A DNA stretch of 26,462 bases from Dimorphilus gyrociliatus (Eukaryota; Annelida; Polychaeta; Dinophilidae). Of the stretch, positions 20,043 to 26,462 are shown piece by piece. The first letter of the stretch is position 1. Each line of letters begins with the position of its first letter. Location: the NCBI GenBank assembly GCA_904063045.1, contig CAJFCJ010000155.1, positions 1 to 26,462 of the forward strand, read 5' to 3'. The translations under genes were made by a program, and so were the position numbers. The notes beneath the pieces are model-generated. The model was given only the letters and a program-made list of their open reading frames with translations. It was not told the DNA's origin and did no database searches.

Positions 20043-20349
20043 TTAAACGTCGACTTCGTTCCATAATTCTGGTTTCTTTTCAATAAAATATTTCATCAAT
20101 GTAACGCCTTCTTCCATGTTTAACTTTATAACTTTAACGCCTCTACTTTCAAGAAGTTTCTCTTCCGCATAAAGTTTATATTTTCGGGTAAAATCACACT
20201 CAGAATTCTATAAAATAGAATATCGCCTGTACATAAAGAGGTTGTGCTAAAATGAGATTGCTAATTTTGCTGTCATTGTTTGAGAATTCCGTTAAATAAC
20301 CTTTGGTAATAAATCTAGAACTGTGACTAAATATCCAAACAATACTATT
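20043..20349 (-). CDS. Unidentified protein, C-terminal exon(s)
   Basis: The segment 20207-20043 follows the acceptor TTCTATTTTATAG and encodes 54 residues (NSECDFTRKYKLYAEEKLLE ... GVTLMKYFIEKKPELWNEVDV) to a TAA. It has balanced codon use and GC above its flanks, so it is very probably real coding sequence. Upstream, 20349-20233 is open in another frame (WIFSHSSRFITKGYLTEF ... ISNLILAQPLY). The two join perfectly in phase 0 if GTACAG...TTTATAG (20232-20208, 25 bases) is an intron; otherwise a frameshift separates them. The mixed helix-like sequence suggests a soluble globular protein; I do not recognise the family. Earlier exons were not found; GPCR remains lie immediately upstream on the same strand. 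Confidence 0.5.
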
Positions 20350-20394
20350 GATTTAGAAGTATAAATCTAATCACACGAAAATAAATGATCGCCA

Positions 20395-20842
20395 TTATGT
20401 CAAAAGGGTTTCTTCTCTAAAATAACTACCTACAAAAAATCTGTTTAAAAACAATATTATTAAAAAATTTTTCTTTGTTGTCTTAGACAACTTAGATGGC
20501 TTTGTGTAATTATAAATAAGAGGATTGACAAGAAAATTTGTAAAAAACAAGTTAATAGAATCCATAAAAAAACTCCTAAATATTTATAGAGTGGTTAGAG
20601 AGAGCTCTTATGGTCCTTCCTTCGATTTTGAATTGATTCATTCTAAAAATTACTTTTCTGTCTTTACATATTGGAATATATAATAAGATGCTAACTACAG
20701 CATTTGGTGAAACACTAATAAATGTCCAAAAGTACAGGCATGAAACGGGAAGAATATCTAAAATATAGCATACATACGTAACATTTTCCTTATAAACAGT
20801 CTCATAAAGAGAGCAGGGACAATACAAATGTTGAATAACCAT
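20395..20842 (-). pseudogene. GPCR relic retaining TM7 (NPLIY)
   Basis: Segment 20565-20395 reads MDSINLFFTNFLVNPLIYNY and a basic C-terminal tail to a TAA: a clear TM7 with the NPxxY motif of rhodopsin-family receptors. Upstream, in a different frame (20842-20576), are two hydrophobic stretches around ILDILPVSCLYFWTFI and VVSILLYIPICKDRK followed by a basic loop, compatible with TM5 and its loop; TM6 is not visible. A TAG and a frame change separate the parts near 20577. The protein family senses extracellular ligands at the plasma membrane. It is too incomplete to be functional as read. Confidence 0.5.
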
Positions 20843-23547
20843 ATGGTCTTAAGCAAGTAAGATAAACTTTTCAAATGTAATTAAAGTTAATGTAAAAGAT
20901 TATACTGCAATAATTAAAAAAACGGATTGAGTCAGAAAAAAGGCAATTGAAAAAACTTAAAAAGAAAAATTTACCTTTTTCTTTTTCTCTCTTCTCTTTT
21001 GCCAAAAAAAGAAGAAACATCAAGTTTACTTATTTTCTCAATGTATTAGGTTTTTTATTTTTTATTTAGTTTTTTTTTGACAGGAGAAAAGCCAGGGAAC
21101 AGTGTGAAGCATTAAACATGCTTTTCAATAATCAAGCCAATCAGATTTGTTTTTAGCTACAACATTTGAAGCAGTTATTTTCGGTAATTATTACCAGGAT
21201 GAAATATGAATTATCTTAAGAGTGAAATTTGCTCATGAAATATTGTTACTTCAGATAAAAAGAAAATTGATCAAATATTACTTGTTGCTGTTAATATGTA
21301 AAAGTTGCAAGTTAGATAGGTCAATTTGATTTCCCTCTTTTTTTCTAATTCTAAATTTCTCTTTAATTCTACTACAAAAGAAGATTTTGTCCTTTAGAAG
21401 ATACTGGAGTGCTTTTCAAGAACAAGGTGAACGGTCATCGTGAATAAAAGGACAGATCACAAACCACTCATTTTGTTGCACTGATAAGTTCTCACTTCAT
21501 ATGTAAACCATTAGCTGAAATGGTCGCGTCAAAAAGTCGTTTTTATGTGATTGTTTTAAATTGGAATGCCTCTCCAAAAAAATTACTTCAATTTTTTCTT
21601 TAAAAAAATTTTGTTATCTCTTACATATGACCTACATTCTATTCACTCACCTTCGACCTCTGTTCAATCATCTTTTTTAATTCCACTGTCCTTAACGAAT
21701 TCAAAATGCTATAAAAAGTTTCTTTTATTAAATAGATATGTTAATGTTAGTTAATTGAACAAGACTATAAAATTTTGATATTGTTTTGAAAGAAATTCTT
21801 TATAAAAAAATTTTTCTTTAAAAAGCATTTAGAAAAATAATTAACTTCATTCTGTGTTTTTCGATAAAATTACTACCTAAAGTAAAATGACTAGTTTAGT
21901 TACAAAATCAGAAAAAGCCTTTTTTATTCTTCTGTCAACATCGTTAACAAATTTATGGAAATTTCATGGATAATAAAAATTTTGTAGTATGAAGGATTTT
22001 CAATTTGCGATATTTTTACCATCTAAGTTAGACCATACGAATGTTATGAAAAATCCTCTTGTTCTCTGTCAATTTTTCTAGAAGTATAAGAAAATAGACA
22101 TTTACTAAATATCAATCTTTAATTTCATTTCATTCTATTGAGTCTTATTGAGAATAAATTTACATTCAAGTTTGACAGAGTATATTCCATGAGAGGTATA
22201 CGAAAATTTCAGGAGTAGAGTTCTAGAAAAGTTTTCATACATGAATAATAATGTAGATTTCGAAATAATTAGTTTATTATAATATTATAAAACATATTTT
22301 CCAACAAAAATTATTATTAAACTAGTAAAAATAATGTCATTAGATATTTTTTTCAAAATTCGTCTACGTCTAACCAATATTAAAACATACTCTTTTCATT
22401 ACTTAGTATTTTTCTAGAATGCACATATGTAAATTTCTGTACACCCAAAAATATTCTTCAGCAGTTAAGCACCATTTAGCGTATTTTAATGTAAATTATT
22501 ATAATAGATAACTTTTTTAATTGAACTGTTTGGATTACTCTGGAAATATTTTTGCGTTTTAAAAAATACATTGTTCTTAATTTCTCTTAAGTGAGAGAAA
22601 AAAAGAAAGCCTTCAGAAACTCTTGCCTCTTATATTTAAATTAAAAAATATCGTTACAAAAAATCTGGAGTTTTCGGTTTAAGAAAATTGATAGTCACAA
22701 CTTTTATTGACTGAAATACAACAAATCGTCAATTTTATAGACAATATTAACGAAATCACTGTCTATTACTGATCATTTGGAGTCTATCTAAATACTAAAC
22801 CAATTTTTGATATATCTTCCCATCATACACGAAAAAGTTAATTTTTTCAAGAAAGTGTTATTCTTAACACGTTTAATAAAGCTTTTCTTTTTAATTTGAT
22901 CGTTCATTATTTTTAAATGAATGCTATATTTATATATCAATCGTTATCGAATATTAAATGCTCTAATTTTCATTAAATTAAAAGCTTTTATCGAAAATAT
23001 CATTCATGTAATTAACTGTAATCATTAAAAAATATAAATCTTTTACTAGTCCTATTATCATTTTCTATTAAAAGATTCTTTTTCGGTTTTAGGTTTGAAA
23101 AATTTCAAGGTTAAAATATAAACAATTTTTCTATATTTCTTCTTTTGATAGTGTGGGTATTTGTCCAAGGATTTTAAGTTTTAAACAGATTTTCAGAAAA
23201 TTTTGCAATGTTTTTTTGGTTTTTTTTTCTTAAGATTGAAATTTTAATGCATATTTTTAATAAATTTTTTGTATTGAGTGAAAAATTGATTGTTAATTAC
23301 TGTAATGGATAAACACATACTTCAACGCAATTTTTGTTGATTTTTGCGCAGATTTTTATCTGATTCAATACAAACAACTGCGTTGAGGCGATAGATGCTA
23401 AATTCAAAATCTGAGCATTTCTATTAAGGTAGGAAAAATTTTTTATATATTTTGCCCACACTTTCATGTATTTCCTAGTAATTTTCTTAAATGTTGTGTA
23501 CACTATGCACTCTCCTTTTATTTAAAACTTTTTTATATTTTTAAAAA
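20843..23547. other. Long region without a gene
   Basis: AT-rich with dense stops on both strands. It contains a pyrimidine tract at 20975-21000 and a short plus-strand open piece after TTTTTTGACAG (about 21083) reading RRKAREQCEALNMLF with no partner exon. I see no RNA gene, array or large repeat. Confidence 0.5.
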
Positions 23548-25204
23548 TACAGTCCGCGACAGAAGTTTTCATACATAGAAAAAAAACTTTTTTTTTTTTC
23601 AAAAAATTGTTTTTCTCTATTTTTAAGGAATAGAATTATTTTCTCTTAAATAGAATTATGTTGTTTAAAGGTTATTTTATATAATTTCATACAATATTTC
23701 TTTTTTTCACCTTTCTAGAACATATTTTTTTTTTATTTTAGACAACATGTATTTTTTTGCAATAATCCTATATAATTTAAAATGCGCCATAAGTATCCGT
23801 ATAGGGATGTTTTTTGTCTAAAAAACTTATAAAACATTCGAATTTCGAACAATTACATTTTAGAAGACAAATCCTTAAAATTATTTTTTAAGATGAAGTA
23901 TCATCCACAAATTAGAGAGCTGGCAAGACGAAAAAAAACAGAGATGACCTATGACAGGCTTTCAGTTGACCTGAATATCCCTAGGTCATCTCTGCAATAC
24001 ATTTGCAGGGAGAGAAGGGAAGAACAACCTAAAAGAATGGGTAGACCTTCAAAGGTAAGTGAAAGAGTGAAAAATCTTATAAAAAGAGAATGCTGAAGAC
24101 TACGAGAAAAAAAAGAGCTTGCAACCTCCAGCAAAATAAAGAGAAATTTAGGGCTGGAAATCTCAAAAAGGACCATTCAAAGGATCCTGAAAGAGAATGG
24201 AGCAAGCTACATGCCTATCCCCAAAATTTGCCCTTTAACAGCAAGGGCCAAAAGAACTAGGTTCGAAGTTGTAGGTAGATGGGTTCAAGAACAAAATCAA
24301 TTTTAACAAAGTGATATTTACTGATGAGTCCAGATTTTCTCTGGATGGCCCAGACCATATGCTAACCTGGCAATTGGATGATCATCCAAGACTGTATAGG
24401 GATAAGCTCCCTGTTGGTGGAGGAGTGATGGTGTGGGGGTGTATATCCTCAGATGGTGAAGTTTTCATCCAAAGACTTCCCTCTAACATCAATGGAGAAA
24501 TTTACTCTGAATTTATTCAGGGGACAGTTTTTCCAATGTTAAGGGAAAAATTTGGTGAAGACTTCATCTGGCAGCAGGACAATGCACCCCTGCACACTGC
24601 CAGAGTAACAAGAGATACACTGGAGGAAAACAGAATACAAGTCCTTCCTTGGCCTCCATATTCACCAGATCTAAACCCCATTGAAAATTTATGGGGCTAT
24701 TTAAAACAAAACATTTATGAAATTGACAGATGTCAATCACTCAATGATTTGTGGGACAAAATTCTATTAGAGGTGGAAAAATTAAATAGAGATAATAGAC
24801 AATATGTTAAACATTTATACAAAAGAATGGGAGAAAGAGTTTGGCAAGTTGTTGCCAACAAAGGTGACAGGATTGGAAAATAACTTAAATACCTTGACAA
24901 AAAATAGAAATTTAGCAAAAAAAACGATGTCAAGCTAATTAATTAAGCTTATATTAAAACTTATGGTGCATTTTTTTCCTCTTAATTTTAAAGATAAATA
25001 AACATTAGATTTAAAAACATATTTTTTTTAGTAAAAAAATATTTTTTTCAGCAAACCAAATCCAAAGTTTCATTTCAAACATATTCTTCAACAAATATTT
25101 ACAAAAAAACCCGAAAAATTCCTAATAGAAATAAAAAAAGAGCTCTTTTATCAAAAGAAAATTTAATTTTTTTCCATATATGAAAACTTCTGTCGCGGAC
25201 TGTA
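23548..25204 (+). mobile_element. Tc1-like DNA transposon, nearly complete
   Basis: The element spans 23550-25202 (1653 bp) and is flanked by TA on both sides (23548-23549, 25203-25204), the target duplication of Tc1/mariner elements. The terminal inverted repeats are identical for 24 bases (23550-23573 and 25179-25202), beginning CAGTCCGCGACAGAAGTTTT. The only gene is a transposase in the same orientation as the window. Intact ends and an ordinary element length point to a recent insertion. A/T homopolymer tracts lie just inside the left end. Confidence 0.92.
23893..24883 (+). pseudogene. Tc1 transposase, DD34E, two lesions
   Basis: The ATG at 23893 begins a Tc1 helix-turn-helix region (YDRLSVDLNIPRSSLQYICR), followed by a GRPR-like MGRPSK and the second helix-turn-helix (ISKRTIQRILKENG). 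A TGA at 24094-24096 interrupts the frame. The same frame continues until a TAA at 24304; one extra T in the run at 24301-24304 shifts the frame, and from 24311 the catalytic domain runs uninterrupted: D in FTDESRF, D in WQQDNAPLHTA, E in SPDLNPIENLW, with 34 residues between the second D and the E. The total, about 325 codons, fits the family. The enzyme would cut and insert the element at TA. The catalytic triad is intact, so only one nonsense and one single-base insertion disable it; the latter sits in a homopolymer. Confidence 0.9.
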
Positions 25205-25831
25205 TATTCAAGTTTTTTTTAGATTATTTTTATTAAAAGCATTAACCAAAAAGTGTTAAATAAGTTACGTTTGTAATAGCCAGCAAAGGGCCCATGTATC
25301 TTTTAAAAACGTAACATTGTAAAAATCCCACCAGGTGGCCCTTGGTGTACGTTCAGTAGCTGAATTGTCTTTACCGTTGCAATATATGTCGTTAAGATAT
25401 ATGTTTCACGGTAACTATTAAAATAAAGTCCTTTTTCCTACTTTATTCAAAAAAAAGTATTGTCAGTTTTTGTCAAGAAAGTTTACTTCATAAAATTACT
25501 TCTTAGAGTAACCATTCTCCACTATGACGTTTTATTGATACAACAAAGACTAACTCTGTAAATTTTTTGCAAAAAAATATATGTATAAGTTTATAAGTAT
25601 GTAAATACTTGTGTAAAGGTGTTTCCTTTTTTTTATAAGATAATCAATCTATTTGTAAATTCATAAAAATGAATTTTACAACTAAATATATATAATTATA
25701 TGTTTAATTGATGAAGTATAAATTTATGTGGTAGAAAACGGCCATTAGTCTAACGTCTTTGTGTATATCAATTGAAATCTTATTCTTTCTAGTGAAAAAG
25801 CTAAAATGCTTGTGTTTTGTTTATGGCCGCT
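25205..25831. other. No gene seen
   Basis: AT-rich intergenic sequence with a somewhat GC-richer patch at 25280-25370. GAAAACGGCCAT at 25735 matches the end of the 190-bp element at 13371 and may be a fragment of that family. Confidence 0.45.
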
Positions 25832-26433
25832 TCAACCAGTCAAAACACTGTTAATATGATAGTAATTATAGTTCTGGTTTGATTGAACATTTTCTATTGA
25901 ATGAGATAAAAAAATGCAATTGCTGCTGAGTGGACGATAATTATATAAAATGTATATAAATGTACAGATTATCAGATCTGTGTTTACGTTATATAGTGCC
26001 AGCATACTTTTAAAACCTACCTGCATGTTGCATGTCTTTTGCATATATTCTGGCATTCATTTAGAGAAATTTCTTTAATTGAAGTAATTACTCCCGAATT
26101 TGATTTTTTCTCAGAAATTTTGACAAGGGTATCTGTTTATTTAAATGTATTAATATGCTGTATATTTTCACTCACTTATATAACATACAAGTAGTTTCTT
26201 GAGCTTTCTCTGCTGAAAAGTAAAAAAATACATTTTTCATTGTTTAAGCATTAACAGATAATTAATTTCTTACTTTCTTTTTAAAAAATAATTTTCTTTT
26301 TTTTTTAAAATATTTTATATCGTACTCACAACAATTTTGTTTCCAACTGTTTTGAGGAAAGGCAGTTGTATTTAATTCACATGAATCCCATTTGTCATTT
26401 ATGTAACATAGGCCTTCAGATAGCATATACGAT
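25832..26433 (-). CDS. Second PAN-domain gene, 3' part (5' partial)
   Basis: Exons 26433-26330, 26212-26189, 26132-26021 and 25925-25832 join in phase with GT-AG borders (GTGAGT, GTATGT, GTAGGT donors) and give 110 codons plus a TGA. The first exon, starting in phase 2, reads YMLSEGLCYINDKWDSC and ends NSWKQNC, the second half of one PAN domain. A 24-base microexon is a linker. The 112-base exon reads IKEISLNECQNICKRHATC, the PAN core; the last exon reads NCIFLSHSIENVQS ... YNYYHIN, matching ECIF ... NYYRLK of the PAN gene at 3482-4415. Exon phases (2-1, 1-1, 1-2, 2-) and the 112-base exon length equal those of that gene, so the two are paralogues. It is probably a secreted binding protein. 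The upstream part, including any signal peptide, lies beyond the window; a longer 3' end by splicing at GTGTTT after NYYHIN is possible. Confidence 0.65.
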
Positions 26434-26462
26434 CTATTGCAAATTAAAATGTTAAAAAAGAT

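Noticed and set aside
23892-24096. Reassigned stop codons as an explanation for the many in-frame stops
   Set aside because: TGA, TAA and TAG all interrupt conserved frames in different genes, so no single codon reassignment explains them.

Overview
This is a metazoan nuclear genome fragment, very AT-rich, with spliced genes whose well-supported introns are mostly 56 to 147 bases. Animal origin is shown by a nuclear-receptor zinc finger (NR2E type), a nicotinic-receptor extracellular domain, rhodopsin-type GPCR pieces, a tyrosine-phosphatase domain, SRCR, LDLa and PAN/apple exons, and Tc1/mariner, MULE and possibly hAT-type DNA transposons. I cannot name the species. The coding evidence below rests on reading frame, splice-site phase and recognised motifs; no search was run.

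Layout. (1) 1-2100: a visibly GC-richer, CpG-containing block ending in two exons of an NR2E-like nuclear receptor DNA-binding domain (+) with one zinc ligand replaced. (2) 3422-4571: an intact secreted two-PAN-domain gene (+) made of repeated, symmetrical phase-1 exon modules. (3) 4990-9713: minus-strand receptor-type genes: a small signal-peptide protein with two apparent frame breaks, LDLa exons lacking one disulfide, and two tandem SRCR-containing paralogues, one with a single in-frame TGA and one more broken. (4) 10239-10762: a tyrosine-phosphatase relic (-) with its active-site motif destroyed. (5) 11822-12327: a MULE transposase relic (-). (6) 13371-13922: a Tc1 transposase relic (-) split by a 163-bp insertion with an 8-bp target duplication, next to a short element with perfect 17-bp inverted ends. 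(7) 15199-20842: relics of GPCRs on both strands, a mariner transposase, an alpha-type nicotinic receptor pseudogene and an unidentified C-terminal exon. (8) 23550-25202: a nearly complete Tc1-like transposon with 24-bp perfect ends, TA target duplication and two disabling lesions. (9) 25832-26433: the 3' part of a second PAN gene (-), sharing the exon phases and linker microexon of the first.

The main message is the contrast between intact PAN genes at the two sides and about 15 kb between them filled with sensory, adhesion and signalling gene remnants, nearly all carrying stops, frameshifts or missing motifs, mixed with transposon debris. Either this is a region of gene decay, or some of the single-base breaks are assembly indels. 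Substitution-type stops (W to TAG, Y to TAA, R to TGA) and lost catalytic motifs favour real decay for at least the nicotinic receptor, phosphatase and GPCR copies.
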